From an uncultured Oscillospiraceae bacterium (GTDB lineage Bacteria > Bacillota > Clostridia > Oscillospirales > Ruminococcaceae), in contig CATXYA010000014.1 in the NCBI GenBank assembly GCA_958403605.1, positions 1-11,921 of the forward strand: 11,921 bases of DNA, read 5' to 3'. Positions 6,141 through 11,921 of the stretch are shown here, piece after piece. The number at the start of each line of letters is the position of its first letter. The stretch's first letter is position 1. The notes under the pieces were generated by a model. The model saw only the letters and a list, made by a program, of their open reading frames with translations, was not told where the DNA came from and did not search any database. Position numbers and translations under genes: made by a program.

Positions 6141-6553
6141 AAACAGCGGTACTTTATTATTCCTACACCGGAAAGACCAAGGCGCTGGCCGAACAGAGGG
6201 CCGGGGAAGAGGGGGCGGAGCTGATCGAGATCCGGGAGCGCAAGACCCGCTCCACCCTGGGCGCCTACGTGGCGGGCTCCCTGGCCGCCAGGCGGCAGAA
6301 GAAAGCGGAGATCCTCGCGGTTCCCCGCGGCCTGTCCGCGTTTGACCGCTTCCTGGTCCTGGTCCCCCTTTGGGCGGGCTTTCCCGCGCCGCCGTTCAAC
6401 AACATCCTAGACCTGCTGCCCACAGGCAGCGAGGTGGAGCTTGTCATCACCTCCGGCAGCGGAAATTCAAGCGGCAGCAAAGAAAAAACAATGGCGCTCG
6501 CCGCCGCCAAGGGCATCAAGATCGTCAGCTACCAAGACGTAAAGACTGCTTGA
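6137..6553 (+). CDS. Flavodoxin-like protein
   Basis: A protein of 138 residues with the flavodoxin pattern: first strand 'AVLYYSYTGKTKALAE' (4-19), whose S-Y-T-G-K-T holds the FMN phosphate, then 'FLVLVPLWAGFPAPPFNNIL' (72-91), the loop over the flavin ring, and 'ELVITSGSGNSS' (101-112). It should be an FMN-binding, cytoplasmic electron carrier or small quinone/nitro reductase. The frame is open far upstream (to 5957), but ATG 6137 overlaps the previous stop as ATGA, has GGGAGAG at 6124-6130, and starts exactly at the flavodoxin strand. It is at the short end of the flavodoxin size range. As the last gene of the MarR operon it probably works with the NmrA-like protein in the same stress or electrophile response (inference). 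Confidence 0.85.
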   Translation: MKTAVLYYSYTGKTKALAEQRAGEEGAELIEIRERKTRSTLGAYVAGSLAARRQKKAEILAVPRGLSAFDRFLVLVPLWAGFPAPPFNNILDLLPTGSEVELVITSGSGNSSGSKEKTMALAAAKGIKIVSYQDVKTA

Positions 6554-6576
6554 GGACGATCCTTTTTGCAGAACAG

Positions 6577-6623
6577 AAAACTGACCGCTTCGGCAAAGGC
6601 CGAAGCGGTCAGTTTTGCTTTTT
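6577..6623. terminator. Long bidirectional terminator between convergent genes
   Basis: AAAACTGACCGCTTCGGC (6577-6594) pairs perfectly over 18 bp with 6599-6616 around an AAAG loop. On the + strand the hairpin ends in TTTT followed by GCTTTTT, a good terminator for the flavodoxin operon. On the - strand it ends in TTTT and then a mixed sequence, a weaker terminator for the helicase gene, whose stop codon is only 5 nt away. Confidence 0.9.
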
Positions 6624-9600
6624 AAAACAAGCTCAGCTGTTCCGCGGGCTTTTCCCGGCGGGCGGCGGCCTCGCGCCGGACGCTGGGCGGCAGGGGGGCA
6701 AGGAAGGGGGAGGGCGCGGGGGCGGTGGTGAGGATCAGCTCCTCCCGGGCGCGGGTCATGCCCACGTAAAGCAGCCGCCGTTCCTCCTCTTCGTCTGCCG
6801 GGCGGCCCTTGGCCTCCAGCGGCAGCGTGCCCGCCTTCACGCCCGCCACAAAAACGGCGGGGAATTCCAGGCCCTTGGCGCCGTGCAGCGTCATCAGGCG
6901 CACTGCACCCGATTTCCAGCCCTTGCCCGCGGCGCGGCAGAGGTCGGCCTCCTGGCCCAGCGCCAGCGCCTCCCACAGCTCCCGCCAGGAGGCGTGGAAG
7001 ACCGCCGTGCTGCGCAGCCGCTCCAAAGCGGGCGTGGCGCCCATCTGCGCTTCCCAGCGCTCCACCAGGCGCCAGGGCTTTTCCTTTGCCGCCAGCGGCA
7101 GCCACGCCTGCGCCTGGGCCAGCCAGGCCTCCAAACAGCCCTGGCCCCGCACCGTTTCCAGGAGCGCGGCGGGGTCGAACTGCGCCTGGCCTTGGCACAG
7201 GGCGCGGGCACGCTCGATCAGATCCGCCGGACAATGCCACACCAGGCGCAGGGCCGTCTCCAGCGCGGCCGCGTCCCGCGGGTCCTGCAGCGAATGAAGG
7301 AATGCCAGCAGGCCGCGCACCTCGTCGGCGTCCAGAAAATCCTGCCGCCCGCTGACGACGCAGGGGATGTCGTCGTGTTGGAGGCATTTTTCGATGAGCT
7401 CCAGCTGGCGGTGGGTGCGGCAGAGCACCGCGATGTCGGAAAAGGCCCGCACGGTGCGCTCATGGGCCAGGCGCTGGGCCTCCAGCATGTCCACGCCGCC
7501 CGTCATGCGGCCGATCTCCTTGGCGATGAAGATGCCCTCGGCGAAATCATCCGCCGCCAGCACCAGCCGCACCGGCGCGCCGCCGGGACAGTTGGGCGCC
7601 AGGAGGCGCGGCCCGCCGGGGTTCTGCCCGATGACCGGCAGCGCCGCCGCCAGCACCTGGGGGGTGGAGCGGTAATTCTCCGTCAGGCGGATGGTCCGCA
7701 GGCCGGGTTCGTCCGCTGCCAGCTGCTGAAAACAGCGGCCCGACGCGCCGCGGAAGCCGTAGATGGATTGGTCGGGGTCGCCGATGACGAACAGGCTTTT
7801 GCCGCCCCGGCTCCAGGCGCGCACCAGTTGGTACTGCACCTCGTTGATATCCTGGAATTCGTCCACCAGCAGATGGCGGAAGCCGCGGCGCCCCGCGGTG
7901 TCCAGCTGCAGGGCCGCGGTGAGCAGGTCGTCAAAATCCAGCGCGCCCAGCGCCGCCAGCCGGGCACAGTAGGCCTCGTACAGCGGGGCGTCCAGGCCCG
8001 CCGCTTCCAAGCCGAGGCCGTTTTTCACCCGGGACACCGCCTGCACCAGCGCCTTGGCGCCGCTTTTGCGGCCCTGGGCACGCAGCGCGTCCGCGGCGGC
8101 CTCCAGCGCCTCGCCCTGGCTGATGAGCCGCACCTTGTCCCGCTCCAGCAGGTCCAGGCAGATGGCGTGGAAGGTGCCGATGGTCATGGCCGCCACGGCC
8201 CGCTTGCCGCCCAGCCGCTGTTCCAGCCGCTGGCGCATCTCGGCGGCGGCCTGCCGGGTGAAGGTGACGGCGGTGATCTCGCCGGGCTTGACGCCGCGCT
8301 CCTCCACCAGATGGGCGATGCGGGCCACCAGGGTCTTGGTCTTGCCGGTGCCCGGCCCGGCCACCACGGCTACGGCGGCTTCGGACGCGGCCACCGCCTC
8401 CTGCTGCCGGGGGTTGAGTTCCTCGGCGGGCCGCAGCGTCTCCGGCGCGGCGGGCGCTGCTTGGGGCAGCGTGCGGCGGGCCTTGGCGGGCGCGGGCGCC
8501 GCCTCCGCGCTCAAAAACGTGGTCTGGCCGTTCAGCCGCTCGATCTCCGCCGGCGTCAGCAGGGAGATGGTGCCATATTCGCCGTCGAACCCGGCGCGCC
8601 GCTCCACCTGGCCCAGGCGCAGGCGGCGGATGCCCTCGGCCACACAGGGCCCGGCGGCGTGCTCAATGTCCGCCAGCGGCACCTCCCGCAGGATGGAGAC
8701 CTCCGGCCCCAAGGTATGCAGCAGCTCCTCGTACCGCGCCTGCGTCTTTTTGCTGGCGGCGGAGACGCCGGTGGACGCCGCCAACACCTCGGGCAGCGGG
8801 GCCAGGCTCTCGAAGGGCTTGGCGTTTTCCGGGCGGGACCCGGCGGGCCGGTCGGCCAGGGCCTCCACCCGGTGCTCCACGCCGATGGTCAGCTTTTTGC
8901 CGCACACGGGGCACAGGCCGCCGCGCGCCAGCGTCTCGGCGGGCGTCAGGCACACGCCGCAGCTGCGGTGGCCGTCCAGATGATACTTTCCCTCCTCCGG
9001 GAAAAATTCCAGCGTGCCCTCGAAGCCCTCCCCGGTGCGGATGGCCCGCACCAGTTCCGGGTAAGAAAGGCCCGTGTTCAGCACGTTGGCCTCGCGCCCC
9101 AGCTTGCCGGGGGAGTGGGCGTCGGAATGGGAGACCAGCGTCAGCTTGTCCAGGGCGGAGACGCGCCAGTTCATGGGCGGGTCGGAGGAAAGGCCCGTCT
9201 CCACGGCGTGGATGTGCGGCGTCAGATCGCCGAAGCACTCCTCGATGGTGTCGAAGCCGGAGAACGCCCCAAACATGGCGAAGTGGGGCGTCCAGATGTG
9301 GGCGGGGATGAACTCGGCGTCCGGGCAGGTGTCCAGCGTCAGTTCCAGCAGATCGCGGCTGTCCAGCCCCAAAATGGGCCGCCCGTCGGAATGGATGTTA
9401 CCGATGGCCTCCAGCCGCGCCGCCAGCTCGTCCGCGGCCTCCAGGCTGGGCAGCAGAATGACGTTGTGCACCTTGCGCGTCTTGCCGCCGCGCTTGTAGA
9501 TGGAGCTAATCTCCCCGGTGACGACGAAGCGCGGGGCTTCTCCCGGCGCCTCGCCCGGCAGGCGCAGACCGTCCCGCAGGGCGTAGACGCCCTCCCCGGC

Positions 9601-9771
9601 GGGTACCAGCTGTTCCTTCAGCTCGGCGCGCCAGGCGGGATGGGTGAAATCGCCGGTGCCCAGCAGCTGCAGGCCCTTGCGCCGGGCCCACCAATCCAAA
9701 TGCGGGGCGTCGCAGTCCCGGCTGGTGGCGCGGGAGAAACGGGAGTGGAGATGGAGGTCGGCAAGAAACAT
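6622..9771 (-). CDS. Fusion of endonuclease Q-type PHP nuclease, zinc ribbon and UvrD/PcrA-type helicase with clamp-binding tail
   Basis: A 1049-residue cytoplasmic protein. Residues 1-410 match the EndoQ family: PHP metal motifs 'DLHLHSRFSRATS' (5-17), 'DFTH' (41-44), 'HIWTPHF' (158-164) and 'HSDAH' (215-219), a four-Cys zinc ribbon (C271, C274, C287, C290) and 'GFDGEYG' (394-400). An Ala/Pro-rich linker covers 420-450. Residues 451-1010 are a full SF1A helicase: Q motif 'LNPRQQ' (452-457), Walker A 'AGPGTGKTKT' (471-480), Ia 'TFTRQAA' (503-509), DEFQD (637-641), 'GDPDQSIYGFRGA' (664-676), 'TENYRST' (697-703), 'TLHGAKGLEF' (961-970) and 'YVGMTRARE' (1002-1010). The last five residues are QLSLF, the beta-clamp-binding consensus. 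Characterised EndoQ proteins nick 5' of deaminated bases and abasic sites; UvrD-type helicases unwind from nicks. A combined repair role is inferred. GGAAGGTG (complement of 9777-9784) precedes the ATG by 5 nt. Confidence 0.93.
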   Translation of the reverse strand: MFLADLHLHSRFSRATSRDCDAPHLDWWARRKGLQLLGTGDFTHPAWRAELKEQLVPAGEGVYALRDGLRLPGEAPGEAPRFVVTGEISSIYKRGGKTRKVHNVILLPSLEAADELAARLEAIGNIHSDGRPILGLDSRDLLELTLDTCPDAEFIPAHIWTPHFAMFGAFSGFDTIEECFGDLTPHIHAVETGLSSDPPMNWRVSALDKLTLVSHSDAHSPGKLGREANVLNTGLSYPELVRAIRTGEGFEGTLEFFPEEGKYHLDGHRSCGVCLTPAETLARGGLCPVCGKKLTIGVEHRVEALADRPAGSRPENAKPFESLAPLPEVLAASTGVSAASKKTQARYEELLHTLGPEVSILREVPLADIEHAAGPCVAEGIRRLRLGQVERRAGFDGEYGTISLLTPAEIERLNGQTTFLSAEAAPAPAKARRTLPQAAPAAPETLRPAEELNPRQQEAVAASEAAVAVVAGPGTGKTKTLVARIAHLVEERGVKPGEITAVTFTRQAAAEMRQRLEQRLGGKRAVAAMTIGTFHAICLDLLERDKVRLISQGEALEAAADALRAQGRKSGAKALVQAVSRVKNGLGLEAAGLDAPLYEAYCARLAALGALDFDDLLTAALQLDTAGRRGFRHLLVDEFQDINEVQYQLVRAWSRGGKSLFVIGDPDQSIYGFRGASGRCFQQLAADEPGLRTIRLTENYRSTPQVLAAALPVIGQNPGGPRLLAPNCPGGAPVRLVLAADDFAEGIFIAKEIGRMTGGVDMLEAQRLAHERTVRAFSDIAVLCRTHRQLELIEKCLQHDDIPCVVSGRQDFLDADEVRGLLAFLHSLQDPRDAAALETALRLVWHCPADLIERARALCQGQAQFDPAALLETVRGQGCLEAWLAQAQAWLPLAAKEKPWRLVERWEAQMGATPALERLRSTAVFHASWRELWEALALGQEADLCRAAGKGWKSGAVRLMTLHGAKGLEFPAVFVAGVKAGTLPLEAKGRPADEEEERRLLYVGMTRAREELILTTAPAPSPFLAPLPPSVRREAAARREKPAEQLSLF

Positions 9772-9806
9772 GGCGGCACCTTCCGTTCTTTTAAAGATTC
9801 CCTTTC

Positions 9807-9835
9807 ATTATAAGGCGTTTCGCTTTTTGGCGCAA
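9807..9835 (-). promoter_or_regulatory. Promoter of the EndoQ-helicase gene
   Basis: Read on the - strand, TTGCGC (complement of 9830-9835), a 17-nt spacer and a perfect TATAAT (complement of 9807-9812). The predicted start is about 9800, giving a short leader of about 29 nt to the ATG at 9771. Confidence 0.75.
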
Positions 9836-9872
9836 TCGGGGGATACAGCCATTTTTTGCGCCCTCCCCTTGG

Positions 9873-9903
9873 AAAACTGCACAAAAGTCTTTGTGCAGTT
9901 TTT
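9873..9903. promoter_or_regulatory. 13-bp dyad between the divergent promoters: operator or insulating terminator
   Basis: AAAACTGCACAAA (9873-9885) and TTTGTGCAGTTTT (9890-9902) are perfectly complementary around AGTC, and T residues continue to 9903. It has the form of a Rho-independent terminator in both directions. However, it lies upstream of both divergent promoters, so neither main transcript contains it. Its centre (9887.5) is about 70 bp before the predicted start of the + operon, a usual place for an activator site. Either reading is possible. Confidence 0.65.
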
Positions 9904-9921
9904 GGATTTTTGCAGCGTGGC

Positions 9922-9950
9922 TTGACTTTTCCTGTCTGCTAAATTATAAT
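9922..9950 (+). promoter_or_regulatory. Promoter of the M20 hydrolase operon
   Basis: TTGACT (9922-9927), a 17-nt spacer and TATAAT (9945-9950), eleven of twelve consensus bases. The predicted start is about 9957, leaving a leader of about 54 nt to the ATG at 10011. Confidence 0.85.
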
Positions 9951-10010
9951 TAAATCGTATTAGTTATGAATTTAAGAAAAAACAGGAAGAATCGACCGAT
10001 AAAGGAGAGA

Positions 10011-11300
10011 ATGACGGTGGAACACAAGATCGCGATCGACGCGCAGCGCCTGTGGGCGCGGCTGAATACCGTAGGTGGCATCGGGTCCGACCCGCGGGGC
10101 GGCGTGAGCCGCTTCGCCTGGGAGCCGGCCTACCGGGAGGCGGTGGAGCTGCTGCTCCGGTGGATCGGGGAGGCGGGGCTGACGCCACGCATCGACACGG
10201 TGGGCAACGTGTTCGCACGGCTGGAGGGAGACGATCCAGACGCCCCCGCCGTACTCAGCGGCTCCCACTTCGACACCGTGCCCCGGGGCGGCTTTTTCGA
10301 TGGCCTGGCGGGGGTGATGGGCACGCTGGAAGCGCTGACCGCCATCCGCGAGGCGGGCCAGCCGCACAAACGGCCGCTGGAGCTGGTGGCGTTCATCAAT
10401 GAGGAAGCCAGCCAGTTTTTGGGCGGTACCTTTGGCAGCAAGGCCATGTGCGGCATGCTGCCGGAGGACTGCGCCTACCACCTGCGCCACCGCCAGACGG
10501 GCGGGCTGCTGGCCGATGCCATGCGGGAATTCGGCATGGGGCTGGACCCGGACGCCCTGGCGGCCAGCCGCATCGACCCGGGCCGTTACTACGCCTTCGT
10601 GGAGATGCATATCGAGCAGGGGCGCGCGCTGCTGGACAAAGGACGGCCCTTGGCCGTCGTCACCTCGGTGGCGGGCATCAAACAATTCTACATCACCATC
10701 CACGGGGTGGAGGCCCATGCGGGCGGCATGGCCATGAAGGACCGCCACGACGCGATGGCGGCGGCGGCGGCCATCGCCTCGGAGGTGGAGCGCCTGGCGC
10801 TGAGCACGGGCGCCGACACCCGGGGGACGGTGGGCTACATTGAAGCGCACCCTGCGGAGCACAATATCATCGCCGACAAATGCGTCGTCCCCGTGGACTT
10901 TCGGGCTGAGGACGACGCCAAGTGGGCGGCTCTGTACACCGACCTGATGGCCTTCACCGCCCAGCAGTGCGAAAAGCGCGGGCTCACCTGGTCTGTCCAC
11001 AGCACATGCGACCTGGCTCCCGCTCACTGCGCCCCGGCACTGATGGATCTGATGGACGAGGCGGCGGCGGAGCTGGGCCTGCCGCAGGAGCACATGATCA
11101 GCTTCCCGGCCCACGACGCCATGAACATGTCGCGTCTGCTGCCCATGGGGATGCTGTTTTTGCGCAGCTCCAACGGCGGGGTGAGCCATTGCCCCGAGGA
11201 ATTCACCACCAAGGACGATCTGGCCGCGGGCACGCAGGTGCTGGCACAGACCCTGTACGCGGCGGCCTGCCGCGATCTGTTTGAGGAGGAGCGCGCATGA
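10011..11300 (+). CDS. M20 family zinc-dependent amidohydrolase (allantoate amidohydrolase / N-carbamoyl-amino-acid hydrolase type)
   Basis: A cytoplasmic dinuclear metalloenzyme, 429 residues from this start and normal for the family. Metal and catalytic residues are all visible: H86 and D88 in 'SGSHFDTVP', D97 in 'GGFFDGLAG', E131 (general base) and E132 (metal) in 'FINEEASQF', H200 in 'EMHIEQG' and H393 in 'SHCPEEF'. The dimerisation domain (about 215-330) carries 'HGVEAHAGGMAMKDRHDA' (231-248), where most relatives read HAGTTPM. Known relatives cleave allantoate, ureidoglycine, N-carbamoyl amino acids or N-carbamoyl-beta-alanine; which applies here cannot be told. The frame opens at ATG 9966, but that would add a Lys/Arg-rich 15-residue extension without a ribosome site. 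AAAGGAG (10001-10007) serves ATG 10011 (3-nt gap) or GTG 10017 (9-nt gap). It is co-transcribed with the amidohydrolase that follows. Confidence 0.92.
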   Translation: MTVEHKIAIDAQRLWARLNTVGGIGSDPRGGVSRFAWEPAYREAVELLLRWIGEAGLTPRIDTVGNVFARLEGDDPDAPAVLSGSHFDTVPRGGFFDGLAGVMGTLEALTAIREAGQPHKRPLELVAFINEEASQFLGGTFGSKAMCGMLPEDCAYHLRHRQTGGLLADAMREFGMGLDPDALAASRIDPGRYYAFVEMHIEQGRALLDKGRPLAVVTSVAGIKQFYITIHGVEAHAGGMAMKDRHDAMAAAAAIASEVERLALSTGADTRGTVGYIEAHPAEHNIIADKCVVPVDFRAEDDAKWAALYTDLMAFTAQQCEKRGLTWSVHSTCDLAPAHCAPALMDLMDEAAAELGLPQEHMISFPAHDAMNMSRLLPMGMLFLRSSNGGVSHCPEEFTTKDDLAAGTQVLAQTLYAAACRDLFEEERA

Positions 11301-11921
11301 GCAGGACGCTGGACCTGTTGTTCACCCACGCCGTCGTGCTGACGATGCAGGGCGGCGGTGTGGGCATTTTGGAGGACGGCGCCGTGGGGGTGCTGGGCAA
11401 CCGCATCGCCGCCGTGGGCCCCACGGACGAGGTACTGCGGGCGCATACGGCGCACCGGGTGGTGGACGCCGCGGGCAAGGCTGTGATGCCGGGCCTGATC
11501 GACGCGCACATCCATACGGGCGACGGCCTCATCCGCGGTGTGGCGCAGGACCTGGACCATTGGATGCAGCACGGCATCTGGCCCTTTGAGGAGGTGCTGC
11601 GCCGCGACCCCGACGCGGTGTGCAAGGGCTCGCTACTCAATATCCTGGAGGCGCTGAAGGCGGGCACCACCACCTTCTGCGATTTCGACACGCCGATGAC
11701 CGAGCTGGTGCAAAACCACGTGCGCCTGGGCACCCGCGCGCGGGTGGCGGAGCTCATCAGTGAGCTGCCGCCGCACCACGAGCGGGCGGTGGGCGAGCTG
11801 TACCGCTTCGACCCTGCCGCCGGCGACCGCAAGTTCCGGCGCAACCTGGCGCTGTTCGATGCCTGGCAGGGCGCGGCTGAGGGCCGCATCACCTGTATGC
11901 TGGGTCCCCAGGGCGCGGACC
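11297..11921 (+). CDS. Metal-dependent amidohydrolase/deaminase (TrzA/AtzA-SsnA-like), 3' end missing
   Basis: 208 codons are visible before the frame runs off the window; the family is usually about 440-480 residues. The N-terminus has the composite beta-sandwich of cyclic amidohydrolases: 'GAVGVLGNRIAAVGP' (28-42), then 'VMPGLIDAHIHTGDGLIRG' (63-81), whose HxH (H71, H73) binds the catalytic metal. 'LDHWMQHGIWPFE' (86-98) and 'EALKAGTTTFCDF' (118-130) follow the pattern of the TrzA/AtzA, guanine deaminase and SsnA group, which hydrolyse amino or chloro groups from purine, pyrimidine or triazine rings. It overlaps the M20 hydrolase gene by ATGA, with AGGAGG (11284-11289) 7 nt upstream, so the two are coupled. 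The pair suggests deamination plus ureido/carbamoyl hydrolysis of a nitrogen heterocycle (inference). The later metal ligands and substrate-specific residues lie outside the window. Confidence 0.9.
   Translation, partial: MSRTLDLLFTHAVVLTMQGGGVGILEDGAVGVLGNRIAAVGPTDEVLRAHTAHRVVDAAGKAVMPGLIDAHIHTGDGLIRGVAQDLDHWMQHGIWPFEEVLRRDPDAVCKGSLLNILEALKAGTTTFCDFDTPMTELVQNHVRLGTRARVAELISELPPHHERAVGELYRFDPAAGDRKFRRNLALFDAWQGAAEGRITCMLGPQGAD

Noticed and set aside
6370..9813. Open frame of 1147 codons on the + strand covering the whole helicase gene
   Set aside because: It is antisense to a protein with complete nuclease and helicase motifs. Its translation is biased to Gln, Arg, Gly, His and Ala without recognisable domains, and it has no ribosome site at its start. 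Long antisense frames are expected in GC-rich genes.
9966..10010. Upstream in-frame ATG giving a basic 15-residue extension of the M20 hydrolase
   Set aside because: It lies about 9 nt from the predicted transcription start and has no ribosome site, while AAAGGAG stands just before ATG 10011 / GTG 10017.
9972..11189. Open frame of 405 codons on the - strand opposite the M20 hydrolase
   Set aside because: It is a compositional shadow; the + strand frame has all the M20 metal ligands.
11203..11892. Open frame of 229 codons on the - strand opposite the terminal amidohydrolase
   Set aside because: The + strand frame from 11297 has the PGLIDAHIHTG metal motif, a ribosome site and ATGA coupling; the - strand frame is rich in Ser/Arg/Pro and has no motif.
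1..11921. CRISPR array, tRNA/rRNA genes, transposase or phage genes
   Set aside because: No regularly spaced repeats, cloverleaf sequences, DDE transposase motifs or phage genes were found by reading; the gaps longer than 100 bp (4096-4235, 4719-4849, 9772-10010) hold only promoters, operators and hairpins.

Overview
The window comes from a GC-rich bacterium with strong AGGAGG-type ribosome sites, consensus sigma-70/sigma-A promoters in short AT-rich gaps, and tightly overlapping ATGA gene junctions. A sugar ABC transporter without its own ATPase, a MarR/NmrA/flavodoxin operon and an EndoQ-type PHP protein all fit a high-GC Clostridia-like Firmicute (Oscillospiraceae or Christensenellales type). 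That assignment is inferred from gene content and style, not from a marker gene. I see no rRNA, tRNA, CRISPR array, insertion sequence or phage gene.

Region 1 (1-4095, + strand) is the 3' part of a carbohydrate-uptake operon: a substrate-binding protein cut by the window edge, two MalF/MalG-type permeases, and an FAD-dependent oxidoreductase of the FAD_oxidored type. A 12-bp perfect stem-loop separates the binding-protein gene from the permeases. No ATPase is present, so a shared ATPase encoded elsewhere is expected. The oxidoreductase probably acts on the imported compound or a derivative, but the substrate cannot be read from the sequence.

Region 2 (4096-4752) holds a short single-domain TrmO-like tRNA methyltransferase. 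It has its own extended -10 promoter, a striking GTAC palindrome at the predicted transcription start, and a strong terminator.

Region 3 (4753-6616) is a self-contained three-gene redox operon: MarR regulator, NmrA-like NAD(P)-binding protein and flavodoxin-like protein. It is driven by a perfect TTGACA-N17-TATAAT promoter with two MarR-type palindromes arranged symmetrically around the -10 box. The operon ends in an 18-bp hairpin shared with the convergent gene.

Region 4 (6622-9771, - strand) encodes a 1049-residue fusion and is the most interesting gene of the window. It joins an N-terminal endonuclease Q-type PHP nuclease with a zinc ribbon to a complete UvrD/PcrA-type superfamily 1 helicase. 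It ends exactly in QLSLF, the consensus bacterial sliding-clamp-binding pentapeptide. The architecture reads as a one-polypeptide repair machine that nicks at a damaged (deaminated) base, unwinds from the nick and is tethered to the replication clamp.

Region 5 (9772-11921, + strand) has divergent consensus promoters flanking a 13-bp dyad. They are followed by an M20-family amidohydrolase of the allantoate amidohydrolase / N-carbamoyl-amino-acid hydrolase type and, overlapping it by ATGA, the start of a metal-dependent amidohydrolase/deaminase that runs off the window. Together they suggest catabolism of a purine, pyrimidine, hydantoin or ureide.
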